A stretch of 64,000 nucleotides of DNA. Origin: Streptomyces peucetius (GTDB lineage Bacteria; Actinomycetota; Actinomycetes; Streptomycetales; Streptomycetaceae). Shown piece after piece: positions 30,111-38,736 of the stretch. A program made the translations under genes and the position numbers. Where the stretch lies: assembly GCF_025854275.1 (NCBI RefSeq), contig NZ_CP107567.1, positions 6,386,001 to 6,450,000 of the forward strand, given 5' to 3'. The first letter of the stretch is position 1, and the number at the start of each line of letters is the position of its first letter. The notes beneath the pieces are model-generated. The model saw only the letters and a list, made by a program, of their open reading frames with translations, did no database searches and had not been told where the DNA came from.

Positions 30111-31625
30111 GTGAGTACAGAGACAGACCCCGCGGACAGCAGAGGCGGCGTCCTCCGTACCAAGTCGATCGAACAGTCGATCAGGGACACGGAGGAACCG
30201 GAGCACGCGCTCAAGAAGTCACTCTCCGCGCTGGATCTCACCGTCTTCGGCGTCGGCGTCATCATCGGCACCGGCATCTTCGTCCTCACGGGCAAGGTCG
30301 CCAAGGAGACCGCCGGCCCCGCCACCGCGCTCGCGTTCGTCGCCGCCGGAGTGGTCTGCGCCCTCGCGGCCCTCTGCTACGCCGAGTTCGCCTCGACCGT
30401 CCCGGTCGCCGGTTCCGCGTACACCTTCTCGTACGCCTCGCTCGGTGAACTGCCGGCCTGGATCATCGGCTGGGACCTGGTGCTGGAATTCGCACTCGGC
30501 ACCGCGGTCGTCGCGGTCGGCTGGTCCGGCTACGTGCGGTCCCTGATGGACAACGTGGACTGGCATCTGCCCGCGGCGCTGCAAGGGCCCGATGTCGCCG
30601 GCGGCAGCTTCGACCTCCTGGCGTTCCTGCTCATCCTGGTGCTGACCGCCATCCTCGTCGTGGGCATGAAGCTCTCCGCACGGATCACCGCGGTCGTCGT
30701 GGCCATCAAGGTCGGCGTCGTCCTCATCGTGATCGTGGCGGGCCTGTTCTTCGTCAAGGCCGCCAACTACGACCCGTTCATCCCCGAGGCACGGGGCCAG
30801 ATCGAGGGCTCCGGCTGGGACGCGCCCCTGGTCCAGCTGCTGTTCGGCTACGAGCCCACCAACTTCGGCGTCATGGGCATCTTCACGGCCGCGTCCGTCG
30901 TCTTCTTCGCCTTCATCGGCTTCGACGTGGTCGCCACCGCCGCAGAGGAGACCAGGGTGCCGCAGCGCGACATGCCGCGCGGCATCCTCGGGTCGCTGTT
31001 CATCTGCACCGTCCTCTACGTCGCCGTCTCCCTCGTGGTGACCGGCATGCAGCACTACACCGAGCTGTCGACCAGTGCCCCGCTCGCCGATGCGTTCAAG
31101 TCCGTCGGCCGCCCCTTCTTCGCGGGCGTCATCAGCTTCGGCGCCGCCGTCGGCCTGACCACGGTGTGCATGATCCTGCTCCTCGGCCAGACCCGGGTGT
31201 TCTTCGCCATGAGCCGCGACGGCCTGCTGCCGCGGTTCTTCTCCAAGACCCACCCGCGGTTCCGCACCCCGTACCGCCCCACCATCCTGCTCGGCGTCGT
31301 CATCGCCGTCGTCGCCGGCTTCACCAGCATCAACGAGCTGGCGACCCTGGTGAACATCGGCACGCTCTTCGCGTTCGTCGTCGTCGCGCTCGGCGTCATC
31401 ATCCTGCGCCGCACCCGCCCCGACCTGCACCGCGCGTTCCGCACTCCGCTGGTGCCGCTGGTGCCGCTCCTGTCGGTCGCCGCCTCGGTGTGGCTGATGC
31501 TCAACCTCCCCGGCGAGACCTGGTTCCGCTTCGCCGTGTGGATGGCGATCGGTTTCGTCGTGTACGCCCTCTACGGGCGCTCCCACAGCCGCCTCGGCCG
31601 CCTGGGCCCCGACGCCACGTACTAG
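30111..31625 (+). CDS. APC-superfamily amino-acid permease
   Basis: 504 residues from GTG 30111, 7 nt after TGGAGG (30098-30103). About 12-14 transmembrane segments. The first helix region [20 protein letters not shown] holds the GxG(I/T)G substrate-binding motif of APC transporters. [20 protein letters not shown] is typical of the cationic-amino-acid (CAT/YfnA) subgroup. It probably imports an amino acid with a proton; the substrate cannot be read. The stop overlaps the stop of a decayed minus-strand gene. Confidence 0.87.
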   Translation: MSTETDPADSRGGVLRTKSIEQSIRDTEEPEHALKKSLSALDLTVFGVGVIIGTGIFVLTGKVAKETAGPATALAFVAAGVVCALAALCYAEFASTVPVAGSAYTFSYASLGELPAWIIGWDLVLEFALGTAVVAVGWSGYVRSLMDNVDWHLPAALQGPDVAGGSFDLLAFLLILVLTAILVVGMKLSARITAVVVAIKVGVVLIVIVAGLFFVKAANYDPFIPEARGQIEGSGWDAPLVQLLFGYEPTNFGVMGIFTAASVVFFAFIGFDVVATAAEETRVPQRDMPRGILGSLFICTVLYVAVSLVVTGMQHYTELSTSAPLADAFKSVGRPFFAGVISFGAAVGLTTVCMILLLGQTRVFFAMSRDGLLPRFFSKTHPRFRTPYRPTILLGVVIAVVAGFTSINELATLVNIGTLFAFVVVALGVIILRRTRPDLHRAFRTPLVPLVPLLSVAASVWLMLNLPGETWFRFAVWMAIGFVVYALYGRSHSRLGRLGPDATY

Positions 31626-32023
31626 TCGGCCGCTCCGCGCACGGCACGCGGACCCACGCACCGCGCGCCGCACGCCTCGACCCGGCGCCGGAGCTCCCGG
31701 TCGGCGGTGACGACGACACACAAGCGCCCGGCCGCCGCCTCCACGGTCTCCACATCAGGTCGTGACCGCTCCCGGCCGCGGACTCCACCGCCACCTCCGG
31801 CACGGACTCCACCCCCGGGCCGCGCCCTCCACGACGAGCACCACCTCCAGTGGCCCGGGCCACCCCTCGATCCCCTCCCGCGCCACCGCCGTCAACCGGT
31901 CCCGCAACCGCTCGGCGGACCCGCGCCGGTCACGCCACCAGCCTCCCCCACAGCCTTCGGCGTGGGCACGGATCCGACGACGTTGGCGCCGTCGACGAGC
32001 AGCAGTACGGGGGAGGAGTCCAT
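31622..32023 (-). pseudogene. decayed NYN-domain (PIN-like RNase) gene
   Basis: From ATG 32023 the minus strand reads MDSSPVLLLVDGANVVGSVP, the start of an NYN/PIN-like nuclease. It then needs three frame changes to continue: GWWRDRRGSAERLRDRL... and GPLEVVLVVEGAARG in one frame, VESVPEVAVESAAGSG in the next, and VETVEAAAGRLCVVVTADRE to VRGAAD and a stop at 31622 in the last. The acidic residues of the fold can be recognised (VDGAN, TADRE). With multiple frameshifts in ~130 codons it is most likely dead. In related genomes an intact small gene is expected at this spot. Confidence 0.65.
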
Positions 32024-32059
32024 GGAGTCGGAGTGGCAGGTGGCGGGGCGGCAAACGGG

Positions 32060-32099
32060 AAGCCCCGGGCAACCGGTCGGAACCGGATGCCCGGGGCTT
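32060..32099. terminator. terminator after the LCP gene
   Basis: AAGCCCCGGGC pairs with GCCCGGGGCTT, with an inner CCGGT/ACCGG extension, just past the stop of the minus-strand LCP gene. Confidence 0.75.
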
Positions 32100-32116
32100 G
32101 GCCGAGACGCGTTCGG

Positions 32117-33208
32117 TCAGCCGCCCGTGGCGGGCGACTTCTTCGCGGAGGCGGGAATCTCCGTGTCCTCGCGGATCGCCTTCCACAGCTCGGTCGCCTG
32201 CGGCTCGGCGGCGACGACACGGTTCGGGTCGATCTTGTCGTAGGCGACCGGGAGCATGATCGTCTCCATCGAGGCCGGGTCGACACCGTCCATGCTGCGC
32301 GCGAACTCGGCGAGCTTGGTGAGAGAGTCGAGTCCGGAGTCGGTCGTCAGCGACTCGGTGAGGGAATCCGCGATCTTGAACGACTTGGCGGGACTGCCCA
32401 GCAGATCCTGCGACTTGACCTCGCTGAGCAGCGCCATCATGAACTGCTGCTGCAGGCCGATGCGTCCCAGGTCACTGCCGTCACCGATGCCGTGCCGGGT
32501 ACGGACGAACGCGAGCGACTCGGTGCCGTTCAGCCTGTTCGGGCCCGCTTCGAGGTCGAGGCCCGACTCCTTGTCGTGGATGGGCTCCTCCACGTCGACG
32601 GTCACGCCGCCGATGGCGTCGACCAGCTCCTTGAACCCGGCGAAGTCGATCTCCAGATAGTGGTCCATGCGGACACCGGACATCTTCTCCACGGTCTTCA
32701 CCACGCACGCAGGACCGGCCAGGGAGTAGACGGAGTTGAACATCACGCGCTCTTCGGACGGCAGGCTGGAGCCGTCGGACTTCACGCACTCGGGCCGGGT
32801 GACCAGCGTGTCGCGCGGGATGCTCACCGCGATGGCACTGGCACGACCCTCGGGTATGTGGATCATGAGCGCGGTGTCCGAGCGTGCGCCACTGACGTCG
32901 CCCCCGGCGAGCCCCCCATTGCTCCCGGCGCGCGAGTCCGACCCCAGCACGAGGAGGTTCTGACCGCTCGTCGGCAGCTTCTCGGGCCGGTCGTCGCCGA
33001 TGGCCTTGTCGAGGTCGACGCCCTTGATGTTGCCGTCGAGGCTGCTGTAGAGCCAGTAGGCCGTGCCACCGGCGGCGAGCAGAAGGACCAGCACGACTCC
33101 GAGCGCGATCTTCAGGCCGCGACGGCGCTTGCGGGGAGCCGTTCTTTGTCGATTTCTCCCGTGTCCGTCACCCTGCGGGCTCGGCGTGATGCCGTCGTCG
33201 TGGCTCAT
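32117..33208 (-). CDS. LytR-CpsA-Psr (LCP) family cell-wall ligase
   Basis: 363 residues from ATG 33208 (an ATG 24 nt upstream, 33232, is an alternative). A basic cytoplasmic stretch (RKRRRGLK) and one transmembrane helix (IALGVVLVLLLAAGGTAYWL) anchor an extracytoplasmic LCP domain. Its pyrophosphate-binding motifs are visible: LLVLGSDSRAGS, AIAVSIPRDTLV and ESLAFVRTRHGIGDGSDLGR. LCP enzymes move lipid-linked polymers (teichoic acids, capsules, arabinogalactan) onto peptidoglycan. It is divergent from galE and the Stealth genes, so the likely cargo is the glycan they make (inference). Confidence 0.9.
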   Translation of the reverse strand: MSHDDGITPSPQGDGHGRNRQRTAPRKRRRGLKIALGVVLVLLLAAGGTAYWLYSSLDGNIKGVDLDKAIGDDRPEKLPTSGQNLLVLGSDSRAGSNGGLAGGDVSGARSDTALMIHIPEGRASAIAVSIPRDTLVTRPECVKSDGSSLPSEERVMFNSVYSLAGPACVVKTVEKMSGVRMDHYLEIDFAGFKELVDAIGGVTVDVEEPIHDKESGLDLEAGPNRLNGTESLAFVRTRHGIGDGSDLGRIGLQQQFMMALLSEVKSQDLLGSPAKSFKIADSLTESLTTDSGLDSLTKLAEFARSMDGVDPASMETIMLPVAYDKIDPNRVVAAEPQATELWKAIREDTEIPASAKKSPATGG

Positions 33209-33364
33209 CCGGTCTCGAGTCCTCAAGTTCATTGCCCTGCCGGGGCGGTGGATTGCGTGGGACTCGGGTGGGGGGTGTGACCGGTCCTTCATGCATGACT
33301 GACCGTGCACTATAGAACAGATAATCACGGGAACGCGCGTTCAGGTTCTGGTGTTGCTGCGAAC

Positions 33365-33370
33365 TATCAT
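33365..33370 (+). promoter_or_regulatory. -10 element for leaderless galE transcript
   Basis: TATCAT ends 6 nt before the galE ATG, and no ribosome binding site is present. The transcript would begin at or next to the start codon. Confidence 0.5.
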
Positions 33371-33376
33371 CCGCCC

Positions 33377-34363
33377 ATGACTTGGTTGATCACAGGTGGG
33401 GCCGGCTATATCGGGGCACACGTCCTTCGGGCGATGCGGGATGCCGGTGAGGCGGTTGCGGTGTTCGACGACCTGTCGAGCGGGGACCCTTCTCGCGTTC
33501 CTGCGGACGTCCCGTTCATCCAGGGTTCCACGCTGGACGGCGCTCACCTGCGACGCGCTATGGAGGAGCTCGCCGTACGCGGTGTGGTTCACCTTGCGGC
33601 GAAGAAGCAGGTGGCAGAGTCGGTAGAGCGACCGTTGTACTACTATCGCGAGAATGTCCAGGGGCTTCAGACGCTGCTGGAAGCGGCTGCGGGGTGCGGA
33701 GTGCGGGCCTTCCTGTTTTCCTCGTCGGCAGCCGTGTACGGCGTGCCCGACGTGAAGCGCGTGAGTGAAGACACCTCCTGCGCCCCCATCAACCCCTACG
33801 GCGAGACCAAGTTGATCGGCGAGTGGATGGTGCGTGCGGCAGGCCGGGCGCACGGCATCGCGACGGCCTCTATGCGCTACTTCAATGTCGCGGGTGCTGC
33901 CACGCCGCAGCTCTCCGACACCGGGGTGTCGAATCTTGTTCCCATGGTCTTCGAAAAGCTGACCGCCGGAGCCTCGCCTGTGATCTTCGGCGATGACTAC
34001 GACACGGCGGACGGCACGTGTGAACGTGACTTCGTCCACGTTGCAGACATCGCCTCGGCGCATCTCGCTGCGGCCCGCGCCCTTCTCGTGCGTGAGCCGG
34101 GATCGGAGCTGACGGTCAACATCGGCCGCGGCGAAGGCGTCTCGGTACGCGAGATGATCGATTTGATCGGTGAGGTGACGGGCTTCAGGTCCGAGGCCGC
34201 TCCGCTTGTCGCCGGACGCAGGGCCGGTGATCCGGCCAGAGTCGTCGCGTCCGCCGACCTCATCCAGAAGGAGCTGGGCTGGACCGCAATGCACGATGCC
34301 CGCGAGATGGTGGCATCGGCTTGGGAGGGGTGGTGCCTCCGGCATCCAGGTGCGCGCTACTGA
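33377..34363 (+). CDS. galE: UDP-glucose/GlcNAc 4-epimerase-type SDR
   Basis: 328 residues from ATG 33377. NAD-binding motif TGGAGYIGAH at the N-terminus, the SSSAAVYG serine and the YGETK catalytic Tyr-Lys pair (~residue 142), then RYFNVAGA and RDFVHVADIASAH typical of GalE. It interconverts UDP-glucose and UDP-galactose (or the N-acetyl forms), supplying sugar nucleotides for glycan synthesis. No Shine-Dalgarno is visible; TATCAT close to the ATG suggests a leaderless mRNA. It opens the plus-strand polysaccharide cluster. Specificity between Glc and GlcNAc cannot be decided. Confidence 0.88.
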   Translation: MTWLITGGAGYIGAHVLRAMRDAGEAVAVFDDLSSGDPSRVPADVPFIQGSTLDGAHLRRAMEELAVRGVVHLAAKKQVAESVERPLYYYRENVQGLQTLLEAAAGCGVRAFLFSSSAAVYGVPDVKRVSEDTSCAPINPYGETKLIGEWMVRAAGRAHGIATASMRYFNVAGAATPQLSDTGVSNLVPMVFEKLTAGASPVIFGDDYDTADGTCERDFVHVADIASAHLAAARALLVREPGSELTVNIGRGEGVSVREMIDLIGEVTGFRSEAAPLVAGRRAGDPARVVASADLIQKELGWTAMHDAREMVASAWEGWCLRHPGARY

Positions 34364-34578
34364 CGTTTCACGAGCGGCCTCCAGTCCACGGCTGTGAAGG
34401 CGGTATGAAGCGTGTGGCAAACTTACGTTCAGTGGGGCCTGCTCGGTCATGGATCACGCATACCCTCCACAAGACATCCGGTTCGTCACTGAGGCTGGCC
34501 GGTGCTCCGGGCCAAGTGGCTCGCAGAGCTGTGGCCGGGTGGCCGGATCGGGACTGGTGAGAAGGGCTGGGGCGGGTC

Positions 34579-35694
34579 ATGCGGGTGAGGCGCGCCACGA
34601 CACGGACCGGCGGCCCGGTGGCTGGACGTACGGACATGACGATGTCCTTGAGGTCTTCGAGCCCACTGGCGGGTGAGGGACCTCGGCTCTTTCGGGGCAA
34701 GGACGACCGGCTCACCGCTTTCGCGCACGGTGATGGCGGGGTGCTGCGCTGGACACAATTGCGCCCGGGGGGAGCGGAGTGGGAAGGGCCGGAGTTCTTT
34801 CCGGCCCCGTCTCTGTCTCACCTGTCGGTGACGCGAGGGGCTGACGGATTCCTTCACCTCGTCGGGCGACGTGTCAGTCCCGACGGGTCCTCCGTCACCG
34901 TTGTGCAGGCCACCCAGTACCAGACCGGCCGTCCGCTGACCCAATGGCGGTCGCTCGGAAATCCGTACAAGGACCCGAGCAGGGCTCAGCGGGTGACTTC
35001 CCCCGGGGTCGCCGTGAGTGGGACCGGCAGTGTGCACGTCTTTCTGGCCAACGACGGCGGAGCCGTCACCATGCGCAAAGAGGATGCGAAGGGCCGTTGG
35101 CAGGCATGGAGCAGCCTCAATGGTCAGATGGCACAGGACGGCATGGTCGCGGTGGCATCTGTGTCCGGATGTATCGAGCTTCTCGTGCCCGCCTCCAACA
35201 GACGTGCGATGCGGTGGTCTCAGGTCGAGCCGCAGGGCGAGCTGGAACGGCGCCCGAACATCCCCATGTCCCCGGATCCGGGCACCCTGGTGGGGCTCGA
35301 GACGGCACCCGAACGGATCACGTACTTCTGGTCGGACTCGGCGGCAGGCGGCCTGATGGCCCATCGTCCCGGGGAGTGGGTGATCCCGGTGGGCGGGGGG
35401 CAGGTTGAAGGTCGTCCTGCGGCGTTGCGTGCTGTGCTGGACGGGTACGACTGCACGGTACTCGCCTACCGGAGCCCCGACGACACGGTGATGATCGCAG
35501 CGTGCGCCACTGAGAACGAGGCATCCGGCCTGTGGTGGTCGGCGACCGCTGAGAGGTGCGCCGCACCGCCGGCTTTGGCCTGCGATGCGTACGGCCGAGT
35601 CGTACTGGCCACGATCGACGGCAGCGGAGCTCTGCGTGTCGCCGTTCAAGCAGCTGAGCCGGGACTCGTGATCGCGCCCTCGGTCCGCGTCTGA
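34579..35694 (+). CDS. beta-propeller-like protein of unknown function
   Basis: 371 residues from ATG 34579, or ~352 from ATG 34636; no strong ribosome binding site decides. I do not recognise the family. It has repeated blade-like units with VxLxxxDGxxxW patterns: DRLTAFAHGDGGVLRWTQL, GSVHVFLANDGGAVTMRKED followed by WQAWSSLNG, and YGRVVLATIDGSGALRVAVQ. The pattern resembles PLL/tachylectin-type sugar-binding propellers. There is no signal peptide. Its place between galE and a Stealth gene suggests it binds the polymer or a precursor (inference). Confidence 0.65.
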   Translation: MRVRRATTRTGGPVAGRTDMTMSLRSSSPLAGEGPRLFRGKDDRLTAFAHGDGGVLRWTQLRPGGAEWEGPEFFPAPSLSHLSVTRGADGFLHLVGRRVSPDGSSVTVVQATQYQTGRPLTQWRSLGNPYKDPSRAQRVTSPGVAVSGTGSVHVFLANDGGAVTMRKEDAKGRWQAWSSLNGQMAQDGMVAVASVSGCIELLVPASNRRAMRWSQVEPQGELERRPNIPMSPDPGTLVGLETAPERITYFWSDSAAGGLMAHRPGEWVIPVGGGQVEGRPAALRAVLDGYDCTVLAYRSPDDTVMIAACATENEASGLWWSATAERCAAPPALACDAYGRVVLATIDGSGALRVAVQAAEPGLVIAPSVRV

Positions 35695-35896
35695 ACTGAG
35701 GGTGAGGCGCCCGAGGGGCGAAGACGGGAAGCGGACTGAAGTCAATCTCGGTGTGGAAGTGAGCCGTTCCACATCAAGGTTCGGCAGCCAGGTGGCCGGA
35801 TTTCTTCTGCGTAACGGATGTTGTCATAAGTGGCTATCGGATGGACAGCGGGCGATCAGAGTGTGAAGATCTTGCGGCGGCCATGTGTCTTAGACG

Positions 35897-37786
35897 GTGG
35901 CCACCGGAGGCAACAGGCGCTCGGCGGGCGAAGGCGCAGGACGGGGCTTCGCCCCCTTGTGTGTATGGATGGTGCGGAAAGCAGTGGCGAGCGACAGTAA
36001 TCCGGAGACCAGTGCGCTTGTTTCGACCTATCGGTCATTGGTCCCGGTCCGGGCTCGCCGGCGCATCGTCCGACGTGTCCCGGCTCCACTGCGGAACATG
36101 GTCATGCGCACCCTGGCGGCCTTCGACTCGGCCCGCTCGGCCGTTGTGGTCCGCGCCCTGGGCGGCCGCCGCAAGTACGCGAAGCACAGCGTGGATGCCG
36201 GGCTCCGTATCGTCAAGATCGAAGGCAAGCATGCGCGGGCGGTGGTCGTGCGGGGTGCTACCGAATGGGCCGCACGCGCCAGGAACCTCCACATGCTCGT
36301 CGCCGTCTTCGAGGAAGCCGAGATCGACTACTTCGCGGTCCGTGGCACCGGTCAGAATGTGCCGTGCGTCGCGGTTTCCTCGCGGTATCGAGCCGACGTC
36401 GAGGAAGTCCTGCAAATCGCCTTCGGCCGCAACCCGGGGTACGTCCGACCTGCCGATGGTGGTCAATTGCGTGTCGGGGCCGAGCGCCAGACCTGGCGCC
36501 GCCTCCGTGGCAGCGAGGTCCTCCGCCTCACATGGAACGTGGCCGACCCCACGGGGCATCTGATCTTCGGCTCGGAGTCGGGGTGTGATCTGGAGTTCTG
36601 GTCCGAGGGCGAGGGAAAGCTGCTCGCACCCCGGCCCAATGCTGTGGTCACCCAGATCTCCGTGGAAGCCGAGCGCCGCGTGGCGGAGCAGAAGCTTTTC
36701 AGCCCCGTACCCAGTCAGTACCACACGGGCTACACGCGAACGGTCGGTGAGTTCACCGCCCGGCTCCCCGAGGACCATTCGTACCCCATCGACATCGTTT
36801 ACACGTGGGTCGACGACGCCGACCCGGTCTGGCGCCAGGGCAAGGAAGCCGCGCGACGGGGCCTCGACACGGGAACGACGGAGAAGCTGCACGAGCAGGC
36901 AGACAACGACGCCCGCTACACGAGCCGCGATGAACTCCGGTACTCCCTGCGCTCGATCCACCAGAACGCGCCCTGGGTACGAAACATCTTCCTGGTCACC
37001 GCGGGACAGGCGCCGGGCTGGCTGAACACCGAATACCCGGGGATCAGGGTGGTGGACCACAAAGAGATCTTCTCCGACCCGGAAGCTCTGCCGACTTTCA
37101 ACTCACATGCCATCGAAAGTCAACTGCACCATATATCCGACCTCTCTGAGCACTTCCTGTATCTCAATGACGATGTGTTCTTCGGTCGGCCGGTACGTCC
37201 GGAGCACTTCTTTCATCCGAATGGCCTGACCAAGTTCTTTATGTCAAAGGCACTCATACCGGCGGGGAGCATCTCACCCGAGGACCTGCCGGTGGACGCC
37301 GCAGGAAAGAACAGCCGCGGTCTGATCGCCCAGCAGTTCGGCACGGTCATCTCCCAGAAGATGAAGCACACGCCCCACGCGCTGCGCCGGTCGGTGCTCG
37401 CCGAGATCGAGCAGACGTACGCCCGGGCGCACTGGGTGACGCAGCACTCGAAGTTCCGCTCGCCGTACGACGTGCCCATCGCGTCCTCGCTCCACCACTA
37501 CTACGCCTATCACTCGGCCCGGGCCACACAGGGCAGCCTGCGGTACGTGTACGTGGACATCGGTGACGCGTTGGCGCAGCGTCGGCTCGACCGGCTCGTC
37601 GCAAGGCGTGATTTCGACACTTTCTGCATCAACGACACGGTGGTTCCTGACGACCCCGATGCACAGGAACGCATGGTGAAGCGTTTTCTCGAAAGCTACT
37701 TCCCCGTTCCGAGCCCTTATGAGCTTCCTGGTGCCGAAGGGCTGCCGACCAGACGTACCGCAGAACTGGGAATGGGACGCGTATGA
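35897..37786 (+). CDS. Stealth-family sugar-phosphate transferase
   Basis: 629 residues from GTG 35897; ATG 35969 (605 residues) is equally possible because neither has a clear ribosome binding site. All four Stealth regions are visible: CR1 IDIVYTWVDDADPVW (~298), CR2 SRDELRYSLRSIHQNAPWVR (~342) with LPTFNSHAIESQLHHI (~397), CR3 HALRRSVLAEIE (~493), CR4 SPYDVPIASSLHHYYAYHSA (~521). Stealth enzymes transfer hexose-1-phosphate from a nucleotide sugar to make phosphodiester-linked glycans (capsule SacB and GlcNAc-1-phosphotransferase relatives). The first ~290 residues form a separate module similar to one in the second Stealth gene nearby. Its stop overlaps the next start. Donor sugar unknown. 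Confidence 0.9.
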   Translation: MATGGNRRSAGEGAGRGFAPLCVWMVRKAVASDSNPETSALVSTYRSLVPVRARRRIVRRVPAPLRNMVMRTLAAFDSARSAVVVRALGGRRKYAKHSVDAGLRIVKIEGKHARAVVVRGATEWAARARNLHMLVAVFEEAEIDYFAVRGTGQNVPCVAVSSRYRADVEEVLQIAFGRNPGYVRPADGGQLRVGAERQTWRRLRGSEVLRLTWNVADPTGHLIFGSESGCDLEFWSEGEGKLLAPRPNAVVTQISVEAERRVAEQKLFSPVPSQYHTGYTRTVGEFTARLPEDHSYPIDIVYTWVDDADPVWRQGKEAARRGLDTGTTEKLHEQADNDARYTSRDELRYSLRSIHQNAPWVRNIFLVTAGQAPGWLNTEYPGIRVVDHKEIFSDPEALPTFNSHAIESQLHHISDLSEHFLYLNDDVFFGRPVRPEHFFHPNGLTKFFMSKALIPAGSISPEDLPVDAAGKNSRGLIAQQFGTVISQKMKHTPHALRRSVLAEIEQTYARAHWVTQHSKFRSPYDVPIASSLHHYYAYHSARATQGSLRYVYVDIGDALAQRRLDRLVARRDFDTFCINDTVVPDDPDAQERMVKRFLESYFPVPSPYELPGAEGLPTRRTAELGMGRV

Positions 37787-38736
37787 TTCCGCGACGTAGG
37801 CATTTGGCCGGCATCGCACGCCGGCTCACCTCACGCGCCGCTGTCTGGCGGTCGTGGCTGATGCTCCGTGTCTTTCTTCCGATGCGCGTCAACCGTGCCG
37901 CACGACTGCTCTACGCTGCTGTCCTCGACGGGCACACGGTCAACCTGCATGCCTCTCTGCCACCTGGCACACGCGTACCCGAGGCGGCCGGCCTCGTCCT
38001 CCAGCGTGGCCGACAGCGGTACGAGACAACGGCCCGGGTCTACGAGGACCACACCGGCCGGCTCCTTATGGATGCCGCCGTGCTGCTCGGCGCCGAAGCC
38101 GGTGGCGCGCCGGTCGGGAACGGACGCTGGAAGGTCAGGCTGAGGCTCAGGACCGGGCGTAGAACCAGCAGGATTCCGCTGCTTCTCGTGGAGCCCCCAC
38201 GTCCCTATGACGGCCCCACGATGCCGATGTCGGCCTCTCCGCTGACCGGCCAGCGGCACAGGCTCGGACGATCGGTGACCGGCAACCTCCGGGTGGTCAC
38301 CGCCGATGCCCGGCCCTCCGCGGAGGTCGTGAAGGTCGACCTTTCCCATACGGGACTCAGCGTGGACTTCCGGGTGATCGGGGCCGAGGTCGCCGAACCG
38401 TGGTCCGAGTTCACCGCGACCGGACGCCGGGTCAAGCGGCCGGTGCACCCTCTCGGCGACGGAGTGTGGCGCGTCGTCGTTCCCTTGGAGGAGATGTCCC
38501 CCCAGCGGCGGGCGACGGAGCACTGGGATGTCGCGCTCTGCTCGGACGGTGAACGGCGCCTGCGGCTCGGACGGCGCCTCCATGACGTTCGCAACCCCAT
38601 ACGCGTCTTCGCCATCAATCGCACGAGTGTGGCTCCCCGAGGGCGGGCCCCCATGCTCGTTCAGCCCCGTTACACCCCTGCGGGAAACTTCCGCGTCACA
38701 TGCAGTCGTATGCCCGAGGCCGGGCGGAGAACCTGA
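37783..38736 (+). CDS. beta-rich two-repeat protein in the Stealth cluster, function unknown
   Basis: 317 residues; ATG overlaps the stop of the Stealth gene (ATGA) and its own stop overlaps the next start (TGATG), so all three are translationally coupled. I do not recognise it. Two similar halves can be seen, each ending in a G-x-W-[KR]-V core: NGRWKVRLRLRTGRRTSRIP and DGVWRVVVPLEE, which suggests duplicated beta-sandwich modules. The N-terminus is basic (IPRRRHLAGIARRLTSRAAV) without a clear signal or membrane helix. Tight coupling to two glycosyl/phosphotransferases points to an accessory role in polymer synthesis. Confidence 0.7.
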   Translation: MIPRRRHLAGIARRLTSRAAVWRSWLMLRVFLPMRVNRAARLLYAAVLDGHTVNLHASLPPGTRVPEAAGLVLQRGRQRYETTARVYEDHTGRLLMDAAVLLGAEAGGAPVGNGRWKVRLRLRTGRRTSRIPLLLVEPPRPYDGPTMPMSASPLTGQRHRLGRSVTGNLRVVTADARPSAEVVKVDLSHTGLSVDFRVIGAEVAEPWSEFTATGRRVKRPVHPLGDGVWRVVVPLEEMSPQRRATEHWDVALCSDGERRLRLGRRLHDVRNPIRVFAINRTSVAPRGRAPMLVQPRYTPAGNFRVTCSRMPEAGRRT

